DNA of 64,000 bases. Origin: Akebia trifoliata. Lineage: Eukaryota; Streptophyta; Magnoliopsida; Ranunculales; Lardizabalaceae. The notes under the pieces were generated by a model. That model was not told where the DNA came from, did no database searches, and worked only from the letters and a program-made list of their open reading frames with translations. A program made the position numbers and the translations under genes. Below, one piece after another: positions 11,707 through 22,915 of this stretch. The DNA lies in assembly GCA_017979445.1 (NCBI GenBank), contig CM030719.1:22537292-22601291 (forward strand), in the 5' to 3' direction. Within the stretch, counting starts at the first letter, position 1. The number at the start of each line of letters is the position of its first letter.

Positions 11707-12743
11707 TCCATTTTCTCTACTTCTATACTTGATAGATTATCTTGAAATACCTAAAATGCATACATTATTGTTGTGAAAAAGACACTCGAATCAAAAGTTA
11801 TGATGAAATATTCAAAAAGTTTTAGAATCTCAACTTCGTTTTTCATTTTTTGTTATAAATCGTGGAGATAAATCTATAAAAACATCTAAATGTTAAAAAT
11901 TAGGAGTATGTCATTCTTATGAACTAATGAAATAATTTCCCCTTTTATATCTTGTGGAATCTATGGAATGTCAAGTACGCCAAAGATTGATATAGAGTAT
12001 TTGTCGGATTTCAAATTTGAATTTTGATAATAAAAATTAATTTGGATTCGAATATTCCTGTATTTGACTAATTGCTGACGGTTCTATCTAAAAAGACTCC
12101 AACTAATCAATTCGTAATGGAGGATTGGATGGTTTAGACATACTCCTTACAATTTTGGCAAATGTTTGACACATCTGTTGTGTTTTTCAATTCGATGGTG
12201 TGCCCCTTGACCACAGTCTATTTTGGAGGACTAATAAAAAGTTAGTTAAATGGCCTCATCTTCAACCTCTAGCAAAAAAACCAATGATTTTTCTCCCAAA
12301 ATTCTGTCATCTTCCAACTCTTCAACCTTTAGATCAACGTCTTCTTAAACCAATGATCATCATATTTTCATTTTATCCAAAATCTTACCTTGAAGGTAAC
12401 CGAATTATCTTTGAAGATGAGGAAAAAAGTTTTTACCATTGGGTTAAGGAGAGAAAAATCAAACAATTGTTTGCTAGAGAGAATGAAAGATGAGGCACTG
12501 AAGACATTTTATAATAGTTTGTTAGGAAAGACTTAGGTCAAGAGGGTATGCCGTATCTCAAATATTCATACAAAACCTTGGGGGGATACATGTAAATCAC
12601 TTACTGCAATCTCTATTAAGTTTTAATGAATATATAGCATTGCGACTGAAGTATATATATGGGGGTAGTTATGTAACTAAAATTAACAGTGGCACGTATG
12701 TAAATTCAATTGGGGTAGTTGTGGTATCATTCTTTATTTACTT

Positions 12744-13849
12744 GGGTGCCGTTTGTTAAACTGAAAAAAATAAGTGCTGAATAGCATTAAGCACTGAAAC
12801 TTATAAGCACTGAATTTAAGTGCTGAAAAAGTTGTTTGTTTAGATGCTGAATCATATTTGTTTCACATTGCTGAAACTGGTAAATTGTCTTTGTTACCCT
12901 TACAATCATATTATACATTGTTTGCATGTTTCAAATGTTTATTTATTATCAAACACAATAAAATATATTATTTCTTATAAAATTAAAATATAATTTATTT
13001 TTAAATAATAAATAATACTCAAATCTTCAATTTATAAATAATAATTTCTATTTATAAAAGCCCATAAATTTCAAATTAAAAATAATAATGTTATTCAAGT
13101 CACCAAAATTTGAAATCAACTTTAAAATAACTTAATTTTGGATGAATAATGTTCGATGGAAATGAAGGATGTGTAATTATAAAAGCACCCTATACATTAA
13201 TAAGGGCAACCCACACTATAGCCATTTTTTTTTCGTTTTTGTTTTATATGGGTTCAAGTTTTTGGAATGAGCAAATTTTTTGTGAGGATGGTCTATATGG
13301 TCTAGAGATCATCCTCACCAAAAATCAGTTTATTTTGAAACTTCTAACTCGTCAAAAATAGTTTTTTTTTTTAAATGGACGATTTATGGTTCTTGAACTT
13401 GTTTTGATAGGGTTAGAAGTTTCAAGATATGCTAATTTTTGGTGAGGATGATCTCCTCATTGTAGAGATCATCCTCATCAAAAATCAACTCATTCCAAAA
13501 CTTTTAATCCATATAAGACAAAATAATTTAGCTATGGTGTGAGTTTATTAATTTGTGGGGTATTTATATACTTATCCATGGGATATAAGAGGTAATACCT
13601 TTTAAGAATAAGAGTATACTTGTCCATGCTCAAGAAAACAAAGGGCATATTTGTTCGTGTTGAAAAAAGTGAAGTACTTATCGTTTCAGCACTTTTTTTC
13701 AGCATCAAAATAGTGCTGAATTTTTTTCACTTATTTTCAGCAGTAAGCGCTGAAAATATAGAGTAAACAAACGCACTATTTTGACAAAAGTGCTGAATTT
13801 AATTTTTTTCAGCAATAAGCGCTGAAAAATAGCGTAAACAAACACCGTC
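12744..13849. mobile_element. hAT-like non-autonomous element
   Basis: The ends are inverted (GGGTGCCGTTTGTT at the left, AAACAAACACCGTC at the right). Many short subterminal motifs AGTGCTGAA/TTCAGCACT and AAGCGCTGAAAA cluster at both ends, as in hAT elements. The insertion is absent from the matching places in the upstream regions of RLP A and RLP C. No transposase is visible. The 8-bp target duplication expected for hAT is not clear. A degraded double-hairpin MITE is nested inside. Confidence 0.6.
13199..13551. mobile_element. Double-hairpin foldback MITE, degraded, nested in hAT-like element
   Basis: The same GAGGATGATCTC/GAGATCATCCTCA modules as the three copies above, with diverged ends (CCCACACTATAGCCA at the left and its complement TAGCTATGGTGTGAG at the right). 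Flanking (TA)n is not obvious here. Many substitutions suggest an older copy. Confidence 0.65.
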
Positions 13850-14060
13850 TTAGACTTTTAATCTTTTAGAAAGAAAATTTTATTAAGAAAAAACAACAAT
13901 ATTCTTATTATCCAACATAAGAGACACGTTAGGTCGAGAGTCGAGACTAGTCAAACGTAAGAGACATGTTACAACGTGTTCTAGACCTAATCAATCGTAA
14001 GAGACACTTTGTGCTCTCTTTGTCTTCGATGTAATAATAATGTATTCGTATTATAAAATC

Positions 14061-14505
14061 ATATGATCTTGTCCATACTCTAGAGGAGACCTTGGAGGAA
14101 GTACTTGATACCTTCATAAAGCTATTGTCCTCTTTAGATCGTGAAGGATGTTACTTTATTCCGTTAAGGTTAAATATATTGATTTTAGTTAAATTGTATA
14201 ATTATCATTATTTATTTTTAAAAGATAAGATTTAATTTAAAAGAAAAACAATATTAGTTTTCAAAGGAACTAAGAAATACTCTTGTTCATTAACTGTCAT
14301 TATTTACTTTTGGGATAAGACTTTAACAATGTTCATCAAAAAAATCTTTTAGAAATAAAACTTTATTAAGAAAAAAAATAGTAATATCCATATTACCCGT
14401 CAAACACAGGTCTCGTTCCATTACTCCAATAAGGTCTGTGATACAAGAACGAAAACTTTATTAAGAAAAAAAAAAAAAAAAAAAAAACAATATCCTTATT
14501 ATCTG
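14061..14505. other. Intergenic, poly-A rich, no gene recognised
   Basis: The segment holds repeated pieces of the RLP upstream motif (AAGAAAATTTTATTAAGAAA near 13870, 14350 and 14455) and an A-run at about 14466-14488. No coding sequence is recognised. Confidence 0.45.
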
Positions 14506-14514
14506 TTGAAAGCA

Positions 14515-15487
14515 ATATCGTTGACGGTTCTATCAAAAAATACTCCAACTAATCAGTTTGTAATGGAGGATTGGCTGGTTTGGACATACTCCTTACAATT
14601 TTGGCAAATATTTGACAAATCTCTTCTGTTTTTCGATACGATGATATACCCCTTGACCTCAGTCTATTTTGGAAGACTGATAAAAAGTTACTTAAATGAC
14701 CTCATCTTCAACCTCTTGTAAAAAATTGATGATTTTTCTTCCAAAATTCTGTCATCTTCCAGCTCCTCAACCTCTAGATCAATGACTTCTTTAACCTTAT
14801 CGAAGAAAGTCATCATATTTTCATTTATCAAAAATCATCTCTTGCTCTTTAGGTTTGGCAGTTGAAGGTGACAGCTTTATATGTTTGAAGATGACTGATT
14901 TAGGAGAGAAAAATCTGACAATTATTTGCTAGAGAGCGTGAAAGATGAGGTATTGAAGTCATTTTATAGTAGTTTATTAGGAAAGACTTAGATCAAGAGG
15001 ATTCGTGGTATCTCAAATATTCGTAACAAACCTTTGGAGGGATACGTGTAAATCACTTGCCACAATTTCTTTTTAAGTTCTAATGATAATGAATTGATAG
15101 CGTTTGGGGGTAGTTATGTAACTAAAATTAATAGTGACGTATGTATTTAATTATATATTTTACCAACGTTGAGATAAGACTTTGACAATATTAATTAAAT
15201 TACATAATTATCATTATTTTATTTGAATATTTAATTATATATTTTACCAATGTTGACATGACGGGGACAGGAGTATGGTGCTCTATTTAATTATATACTT
15301 TAGAAAGAAAATTTTATTAAAAAAAAGAACAATATTCTTATTATCCGTCAAAGACGGGTCTCTCGTTCCATTATTAATCCAACGTAAGAGACACTTTGTG
15401 CTCTCTCTCTCTCTCTCTGCCTTCCATGTAATAATAATTATAAATATAACATGGTTTTTGAGAGAGAGTCATTCATTCAAGTCAGTT
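14515..15487 (+). promoter_or_regulatory. Upstream region of RLP A, with TATA box
   Basis: Third copy of the shared RLP upstream region (from TTGACGGTTCTATCAAAAAA at about 14520). TATAAATA at 15439-15446 lies about 42 bp before the start codon, close to the spacing at RLP C. A (TC)n tract sits at about 15402-15418. Short ORFs here are not conserved between copies. Confidence 0.6.
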
Positions 15488-17568
15488 ATGGCTATAACAT
15501 TACATATGAAGAATAAAACTTTCTTCTATCTCTTTCTGATGATCTCTTTTGCTTTTCTTCTTATAATACAACAACAGACTACTTCAGCATCAACAACAAC
15601 ATCATCATCATCATCAGCACAAGCTTTGCTCAAATGGAAAAAAAGTTTGATCAATTCGACTGGATCTTTTTTGGATTCATGGTCTGATGTCACCAATCCT
15701 TGCAATTGGACTGGAATTCAATGCGACAACTACTTCAAGCTCATCGTCGACATCAACCTCGTTTCACTTGAATGGTACACTTGATCCTTCTTCCTTGAGA
15801 TCCCAGGAAAACTCTCTTAGATCTCCAAGAACTGGGGCTTTCCGACAATTACTTATCTGGTGCGATCCCACATGAGCTTAGCAATTTACAAAAGTTACAA
15901 TATCTCACTCTTGGTGCAAACTATCTAACGAATCCAGACCCGATTCATCAGTTTAAGGGCATGGCATCCTTGACAGCACTCGGTCTCTCTAGTAACTCAC
16001 TGGGAGATGAGGTTCCCCCATTCATCTTTCACTGCCCCAAACTTGAATTCCTTTACTTGGGAATGAACAAGCTCAATGGTAAGATACCCCCTGAAATTGG
16101 CCTTCTAACTAACCTCACATACCTTGATTTATCTAATAACCCGTTTACTAGTGGGCCCATACCATCTTCCATAGGTAACCTTAGCATTCTTCAGTTCCTA
16201 TATCTCTCGAATACAAGCTTGCATTCCAGCATTCCCAATGAGCTTGGATTTTGCACCAAACTTACTTCTCTCGACCTATCATTCAACAACCTCTCTGGTC
16301 CTTTGCCTCTTTCCATGGTCTCTTTCCATTATCTCACTCTTTTGTTCCTGTTTAATAATAGATTATCAGGGAAGATACCTGCTGAGATTGGAATCCTACA
16401 ATATCTACAATACTTAGATTTATCTGCAAACAATTTAAGTGGGCAGATACCAGACAAACTTGGTGGATGCAAAGAGCTATTGTTCTTGAAACTCAGTCAT
16501 AATGATTTAATTGGAAAAATTCCTAAATCATTTTGCAATTTGAGTAAATTGGAAATCTTTGAAGCCTCTTATAATCATTTGGAAGGACATTTGCCAAGAT
16601 GTTTAGCTAATTGCAAAACCCTTCAAGTTCTAAATTTGGAAAATAATCTGTTACATGATGTATTTCCTTTTTGGCTTGAGGTATTGCCTTTTTTACATGT
16701 CCTTGTATTGAGATCCAACAGATTCTATGGTCCTATCGAACATCCTCAAACCGATCAGGCTTTTCAAAGGTTGCATGTCATAGATATTTCTTCCAATAGA
16801 TTTACAGGTCCTTTGCCCACAAAATACTTTCAAAGCTGGAACGCAATGATGATGGTGATAGGGAATAAGTCCAGCCTGAAGTATATTGTAGATGATGATG
16901 AGTATTATCATATCTCAGTGACCCTCTCATACAAAGGACAAGAGAGGGTACTAGAGAAAATCTTGACCACCTTTGCCACACTAGATCTCTCCCACAACCG
17001 ATTCGAAGGTAAAATTCCAGAAGTGATAGGAGATCTCAAATCTCTTATTCTACTAAATTTGTCTCGCAATGACCTCATTGATCACATTCCATCATTGCTT
17101 GGGAATTTGAAGAATCTTGAGTCACTGGATCTCTCTCAAAATAAGCTTTCAGGGGAGATTCCTCAGCAACTACTTTTTCTTAATTTCCTTGCCATGTTGA
17201 ATGTTACACAAAACCATCTTGAAGGAGGAATTCCACGAGGTAAACAATTTGATACATTTTCAAGTGATTCTTATGAAGGTAATCCACGATTATGTGGTTT
17301 TCCATTGTCAAGGAAATGCATAGGTGTCAATGTGATGCCACCACCAACAATGATCCAAGAACTCAAGGACCCAACATCTACAAGTGTATTTGATTGGAAA
17401 ATATTTATGTTGATAGGATATGGATGCGGAGTGGTTATTGGTGTTGCAATCGGATATAATATTTTTTGGAAGGAAAATGGATGGCTCACAAGGACTTTTG
17501 AAGGACGACAATGTATGCGACGCAAAAGATTGACGAGGATTCACAGACTCCATGCAAATGGAAGATGA
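15488..17568 (+). pseudogene. RLP 'A': LRR receptor-like protein, broken near the N terminus
   Basis: The ATG at 15488 opens the same start as the intact relative C: a hydrophobic signal segment, a Ser-rich stretch, ALLKWKKS, and the LRR N-cap NPCNWTGIQCD. Small deletions near 15765 and loss of about 165 bp near 15790-15815 remove the first LRRs and shift the frame; the first frame stops at 15784. From about 15832 a second frame stays open to the stop at 17568. It carries about 16 LRRs, a non-LRR island (KYFQSWNAMM to VLEKILTTF), final LRRs, the cap [13 protein letters not shown], a transmembrane helix with [12 protein letters not shown], and a basic tail. The Met at 15961 is internal, not a start. 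The tandem 'EGPIPSEIKYL' units of C are absent. An intron bridging the break is conceivable, but RLPs are usually intronless. No kinase domain. Confidence 0.85.
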
Positions 17569-18240
17569 ATAAAGCTAGTAAAAAAACTTTTTTTCAAATG
17601 AATATTGCTGCCAAGTTTTATTTGAATTTTTTCATATGATGTTGTAATCGGTAATATTTGTTAATAAAATAAGTTGTCTCTTTGTCTCTTTGCTCTTATA
17701 AAATTAATAGGTCACTTATTGCTAAATCTAGCAAATATGTTGCAAAGAAATTAGACATTGGCTAATGCAAATTGTTCCTAAGGAATAGGAAAGAGACATT
17801 GTGGCCTTTATAGAAATCATATGTTTATTAGTCGTTTAATTTTACTTAAAATTCAGTTATGGAGACTTGGGTTCTTTCAAGCCACAACAGACTCCAGAAT
17901 TGTAATATTTGTGCTGCAAAACATTTCTTCTAAACTAGACGTTGGTGTGATCTACTAAAAATGAAAAAAAAAAAAAAAACTCCAAATATTAAGCGACATG
18001 AATTTGTATTCTTGTGCCTTAGTTTGTGGCTCTACAAACCCTGCAACTTTTCCAATGTCCATTCCTTTACAAGTGCTTATTGTTCTTAAAGTAGAAACTC
18101 AATTCCAAACACATAAATTTATTAGTCTCTCTGGCTATAGATTTCTAAGTTCCTTTAATGTAGGTATCGTTGTTGTATATACTGGTTCTCCTTTTGAGAG
18201 ATACTGCAAAATTTTGCGCAGAGATCATTATTAAGGACGG
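17569..18240. other. 3' flank of RLP A with poly(A) signal; shared with B and 58.3 kb
   Basis: AATAAA at 17663-17668 is a likely polyadenylation signal. The flank is nearly identical to 22515-22915 behind fragment B and continues as homology to about 58270-58820. No gene is recognised. Confidence 0.6.
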
Positions 18241-19193
18241 GGGATGATGGTTCCCCTCTTTTTTTCATTTTCGATAGATGAGGGACTAAGTGTCTAACAT
18301 AAAAAATGACTCCATAGAATAAAATAGTTTAGAGAAAAGATAAAAAAAATTAATGTGAGGTGTGTTCCATGAAAAAAAGGCGTAAGCCTCAGTTACGCCT
18401 TAATGTGAGGCGTAAACCTTTTGGGAATTTCTTGATCTTGGACATACATTTCATCTTCTTTTTTTCTTTCATTTCTTCTTTGCATCTCAAGGATATTTTT
18501 AGTGAGTCTCAACTTAAGGTGAACCTCAAGGCGTAAGCCTTTAAAACAGTGATTTGGATTACAAGTGTGATGCACCATCCAAAAACACGAATTTCCTTTT
18601 TGGTGGTACGGAAGAGAGACAGTTGGAAGATAAAATAAGTAATGAAAGTTTAAATTTAAGTTAGGTGTGAAGATAATGACTTATACCTTATTTCTCCTTA
18701 TGCTTTTGGTTAATTCAATCATTATAATTTATCTATTAAAGAAAAGTAGGTTTAAAAACTCAAAGCTTCTAAACTATAGAGTAATACAAAGGCCTGTGAA
18801 AAAATAAAAAGAAGCGGAAAAGAAAATGTGTTGGGCAATATCCAATATGTTGATAAGTCGGTACTCTTTAATCCTTATATTAAGTGGTATGCTTTTTTGT
18901 TAAACACCTTGGTATACATTATATCTACATTTAGATAGAATGCATTTACCAAACTAATATTTATTTAAATAATATAAATAACAAGAATTGTTTGAATAAA
19001 TTAAGATTGAATATAAATTGCTTCAAGAGGTATCCCACTCTTGAATTTGATCAACTGATACAGCAAATTCTTTAAGAATGGAGTACTCTATTTTTATTTT
19101 ATTTTATTTTTAAAACACAAGACAAGATGAGGGTAATTCTTTAAGGCAAAAGAATGAAGAAATCTGATAAGTTAGTTTTTAGTTCTTTTACAG
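18241..19193. other. Intergenic, no gene recognised
   Basis: AT-rich. It contains several GGCGTAAGCCT/AGGCTTACGCC-type short inverted motifs between about 18378 and 18542, which may be a degraded foldback element. The end of this stretch (TTTTTAGTTCTTTTACAG) looks like an intron 3' end preceding the MYB-CC exon remnant. Confidence 0.4.
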
Positions 19194-19346
19194 ATCCAAA
19201 GAATTCTACAGTTGCGAATAGAAGAACAAGGAAGGTATCTCCAAATGATGTTTAAGAAGCAATGCAAGGCGGGTAGTGAAAAGCTCAAATGGCCATCTTC
19301 ATCCACCATGGATGTCTCTTCTACTCTGTCTTCAAACTTGATGTAG
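19194..19346 (+). pseudogene. MYB-CC (PHR1/PHL-like) transcription factor exon remnant
   Basis: Directly after a good splice acceptor (CTTTTACAG, ending at 19193) an open frame reads LQLRIEEQGRYLQMMFKKQ, the hallmark of the MYB-CC LHEQLE coiled-coil motif of phosphate-starvation-response type (GARP) factors. It continues with CKAGSEKLKWPSSS and stops at TAG 19344-19346, earlier than these proteins normally end. The upstream MYB-like domain exons were not found in the window. It is therefore an isolated fragment, either a decayed gene or a captured exon. Downstream to about 19440 some open sequence continues beyond the stop but is not recognisable. Confidence 0.8.
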
Positions 19347-20660
19347 AACTCCCCCGTCTACTACAAAGTGGAATTGTTGGAAAAGGATTATATTGAAACA
19401 TGACAAGAATCCATTGATTACATTACAGCATCACTAGAAAGCTCTCAGAAGTTTTGTGGGAAGCAATAGCCATTTGAACACAAATTCATTGAGGTTGTTG
19501 AGGCAATTGTAGTTTGTATGTCAAGTACCCCACCTACAAAGCGTTCGAGAGCAGAAATATTTTTGCATCTCCTCTGAATCAATCTCCATTTCTGAGTTTG
19601 ACACTCTACAGCAAATCTGTTCCAGAAATTGGATCTCTATCCTCGAATCATCCGAACCTGTAAGTAATAGATCTCTCTCTCTCTCTCTGTAAGTAGCCAA
19701 TGCTTGCATATTTATTGACTCTGTACAATTAAAAGTTAAACAAAATACTTCACATCCACACAATCACTTCACATAGTGGTGAGGCTTGGTTTTTATTAAA
19801 ATATTGCTTTTATCGTTGTGAAGGTTGGCTTCAAATTGCCAACCTGCTATCCCTTGTAAATTCAAAAGAAACTTGATGTATGACAATTGGAGGCATGTGC
19901 TGTCTATGAAGAAGGATCTCGTTTGGGAGATTGTTCAGGTAGCATAAAAATAATTTACTTGAAGTATTATAATTGATAATGTTAATTCTTTATGTTCCCT
20001 TTAAAGGTAACCTGAATATGGCTAAAAGAAACTATCCATTGGATGTCTAGCAAATGGAGTGGGAGTGGCTCTGGCAAGGTACCAACCTAAGCATAATCAA
20101 CATTTCTGATTTTTAAATTTGTTTCACTAAATGTCACTTCTGAGTGGAAACATTAGATGCGCGAAACCAAGAACAACGTAAACTGTTCAAGACAAAAGAT
20201 GCCCCTCACATCTGGTTCTAAGAGCTTTCCAAGGAGATCCAATGAGGAGGTAAATTTGAAATTTACCTCTTTTAAAATTTGAGATTTACCTGCTGATGAG
20301 CTTCATTACTTCTATTTTTACAACCTTCACACTGACATCCAATAGAACATTTTACCCCAGCCTATAAGACAGTGAGTGTGATTAAGTAGGCCAAGAAGAA
20401 TAACTTGAAGAATAGAAATATAACACAAACCAAGCTAGTAAATAAGACAACACACAAACCACTTGTGACCCGCTTTCTCCACATGGCTCACAAACCATGT
20501 GCAAAACATACGCAGTATGTACGTGGCAAAACATAATCTCTTCTTTCTTTTTTTTTTTGGCTAGGCAAGCAAGATTGGTGACCAATAATTAATAGGAGAA
20601 AGCATTTCTACCACTCCCACAATCTATGACAACATTGCTCACATTTCCATCACATGTGCA
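19347..20660. other. Intergenic with possible decayed exons, not identified
   Basis: 19550-19670 is homologous to about 59284-59395, the site into which the Ty3/gypsy element at 59.4 kb inserted. Short open stretches near 19870-19940 and 20010-20080 end in splice-donor-like GTA sequences, but I cannot assign them to a family. Confidence 0.35.
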
Positions 20661-21450
20661 TTGTGTTTGCACACCTTGGCTTTGAAAGTTGTTAGGTTTG
20701 ATTGCTTCAAGGATGTGTATGAGGACAATGCCTACTTTTGCCCAATTATGGGGAATTGCAAGATTGGGGGGTGTGATGATTATGTATTGAATGATGGATT
20801 CATTGTTCAAAGGACCCCAGCTACGTATTTTGGATTTGCTCATTTTGGCAAAATATTATTGTGGAGCCTCATAGTGGAGAACTTGTTGATCACTTTGGGC
20901 AAGACAAGACAATGACCTTTGTAGCGGAAAAATACTTTTTGTCAAAATTGCGGTGGGATGTAACATGGTATCTTGAGAGATGTCAAGTTTGTCAAGCTTT
21001 AAAGGATCAAGCGCAAAACACAAGATGTTACAAGCCATTACCTATTCCTAAGCCGTTGTGGGTTGATGTTGGCATAGACCTTGCATTGAGACTTTCTAGA
21101 GCTCAACGAGATTTGGTTCCTTTACGAACTTGGGTAGAGCAAGTTAAGATGTGAAAGAAAGGATGAAGAATATGCCTGAAATCCATGAGAAAGATATGAT
21201 AGCATTTATCAAGGATCTTAATGCACAAATCAAATTCCAAATTGAGAGTTTGAATAACAAATATAAGGAAGATCTTCACATGAGGAGAGTTGCCTACAAT
21301 GTAGGTGATTTGGTTTGGGTGGTTTTACGCAAAGATAGGCAGCTAGGTGGCTTATACACTAAACTTAGAGCTTGCAAAGGGGGACCTTGCAAGATATTAG
21401 AGTGCATCAATGATAATGCTTATAGCGTGGAGCTTCCTCTGCACATATAA
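20661..21450 (+). mobile_element. Ty3/gypsy pol remnant (RNase H linker, H2C2 and integrase C-terminal end)
   Basis: In shifting frames the region shows, in order: a linker-like stretch (KVVRFDCFKDVYEDNAYF), an HSGELVDHFGQDKT segment, the integrase zinc-binding YLERCQVCQALKDQAQN, the start of the integrase core (VDVGIDLAL), then directly integrase C-terminal sequence (YNVGDLVWVVLRKD; GGPCKILECINDNAYSVELP). Most of the catalytic core, including its acidic triad, is deleted. There are frameshifts near 20860 and a stop at about 21152. It is a dead fragment of a lineage different from the element at 59.4 kb. It abuts RLP fragment B. Confidence 0.85.
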
Positions 21451-21708
21451 TGTGTTTAATGTACAACATTTGCTACTCTAGCATGTCTCCTAACTTGTGG
21501 TCGAGTTCTTTTAAGGATGGGAGAATGATGCAGTCCAAGTTTGTTAGTTGTTTGTTATTTCGGTTAGTAACAACCTAAAGTAGTTAGTTGTTGGAGTTAG
21601 ATTACTTTTAGTTTTTTTTTTTTTTGTTACTTTAGTGTTCATTTATGGGTAATGTAGTCATTTCACTTGGGGATGTTATGTTCCTGTTTTGCCTGCAAGT
21701 AGGCTCTC

Positions 21709-22514
21709 GAATGTTGCATGTCATAGATATTTCTTCCAATAGCTTTACAGGTCTTCTGCCTGCAAAATACTTTCAAAGCTGGAAAGCAATGATGACGGTG
21801 GTAGGGAATGAGTCCGGTCTGAAGTATATTGTAGATGATAATAGGTATTATCATGTCTCAGTGACCCTCTCGTACAAAGGACAAGAGAGGGTACTAGAGA
21901 GAATCTTGACCACCTTTACAACACTAGATCTCTCCAACAATTGATTCGAAGGTGAAATTCCATAAGTGATAGGAGATCTCAAATCTCTTATTCTACTAAA
22001 TTTGTCTCGCAATGACCTCATTGATCACATTCCATCATCGCTTGGGAATTTGAAAAATCTCGAGTCATTGGATATCTCTCAAAATAAGCTTTCAGGGGAG
22101 ATTCCTCAGCAACTACTTTTTCTTAATTTCCTTGCCATGTTGAATATTACACAAAACCATCTTGAAGGAGGAATTCCACGAGGTAAACAATTTGATACAT
22201 TTTCAAGTGATTCTTATGAAGGTAATCCACGATTAATTATGTGGTTTTCCATTGTCAAGGAAATGCATAGGTGTCAATGTGATGCCACCACCAACAATGA
22301 TCCAAGAACTCAAGGACCCAACATCTACAAGTGTATTTGATTGGAAAATATTTATGTCGATAGGATATGGATGCAGAGTGGTTATTGGTGTTGCAATCGG
22401 ATATAATATTTTTTGGAAGGAAAATGGATGGCTCACAAGGACTTTTGAAGGATGACAATGTACGCGACGCAAAAGATTGACGAGGATTCACAGACTCCAT
22501 GCAAATGGAAGATG
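21709..22514 (+). pseudogene. RLP 'B': 3' fragment of an LRR receptor-like protein
   Basis: The fragment starts abruptly at LHVIDISSNSFTG and runs through the island domain, last LRRs, C-cap, transmembrane helix (FDWKIFM to IGYNIFW) and former tail. It closely matches RLP A from about 16770 on. Lesions: TGA at 21942-21944, TAA at 21963-21965, a 4-bp insertion near 22235 that splits the C-cap across frames, and TGA at 22453-22455 where A has CGA, cutting off the basic tail. The N-terminal two thirds are missing. Upstream it joins sequence next to a gypsy pol remnant, and one ORF (from 21645) runs across that junction. Confidence 0.9.
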
Positions 22515-22915
22515 AATAAAGCTAGTAAAAAAAACTTTTGTTCAAATGAATGTTGCTGCCTAGTTTTATTTGAATTTTTTCATACTTTGTTGTAATCGGT
22601 AATATTTGTTAATAAAATAAGTTGTCTCTTTGTCTCTTTGCTCTTATTAAATTACTAGGTCACTTATTGCTAAATCTAACAAATATGTTGCAAAGAAATT
22701 AGACATTGGCTAATGCACATTGTTCCTAAGGAATAGGAAAGAGACATTGTGGCCTTTATAGAAGTCATATGTTAATTAGTCGTTTAATTTTACTTAAAAT
22801 TCAGTTATGGAGACTTGGGTTCTTTCAAGCCACAACAGACTCCAGAATTGTAATATTTGTGCTGCAAAACATTTCTTCTGAACTAGACGTTGGTGCAATC
22901 TACTAAAAATGAAAA
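22515..22915. repeat. 3' flank of B, duplicate of 3' flank of A
   Basis: Matches about 17569-17965 almost base for base, including the AATAAA poly(A) signal region near 22613. This shows that B and A share a recent common ancestor including their flank. Confidence 0.85.

Larger units (their letters stand above)
11985..14060 (+). promoter_or_regulatory. Orphan RLP upstream region (no gene behind it)
   Basis: Sequence at 11985-12740 and again at 13853-14060 aligns with the upstream regions of RLP A (about 14515-15480) and RLP C (about 31310-32345). It includes GTCAAACGTAAGAGACATG near 13952 and a TATA-like TATAAAA at 14052-14058, the counterpart of the TATAAATA boxes of A and C. No RLP coding sequence follows, so the gene that belonged to this copy is gone. 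The region is split by the hAT-like element at 12744-13849. The 97-codon ORF at 12200-12493 is not conserved in the other copies. Confidence 0.6.

Noticed and set aside
12200..12493. 97-codon ORF in the orphan RLP upstream region
   Set aside because: Not preserved in the two homologous upstream regions (14.6-14.9 and 31.5-31.8 kb), which have other frames and stops.
15275..15487. N-terminal extension of RLP A upstream of 15488
   Set aside because: It would lie upstream of and across the TATA box and is not conserved in RLP C; the ATG at 15488 fits the family.
16693..17553. Minus-strand ORFs inside RLP A (and the equivalents in B, C and D)
   Set aside because: They mirror the sense LRR coding sequence and recur only because the sense strand is duplicated.
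18370..18545. GGCGTAAGCC motifs as a tRNA or regulatory RNA
   Set aside because: Only short inverted motifs; no cloverleaf or conserved boxes could be built.
20382..20843. Minus-strand ORFs with several Cys residues as a small secreted peptide
   Set aside because: No signal peptide, and the plus strand here carries the gypsy linker remnant.
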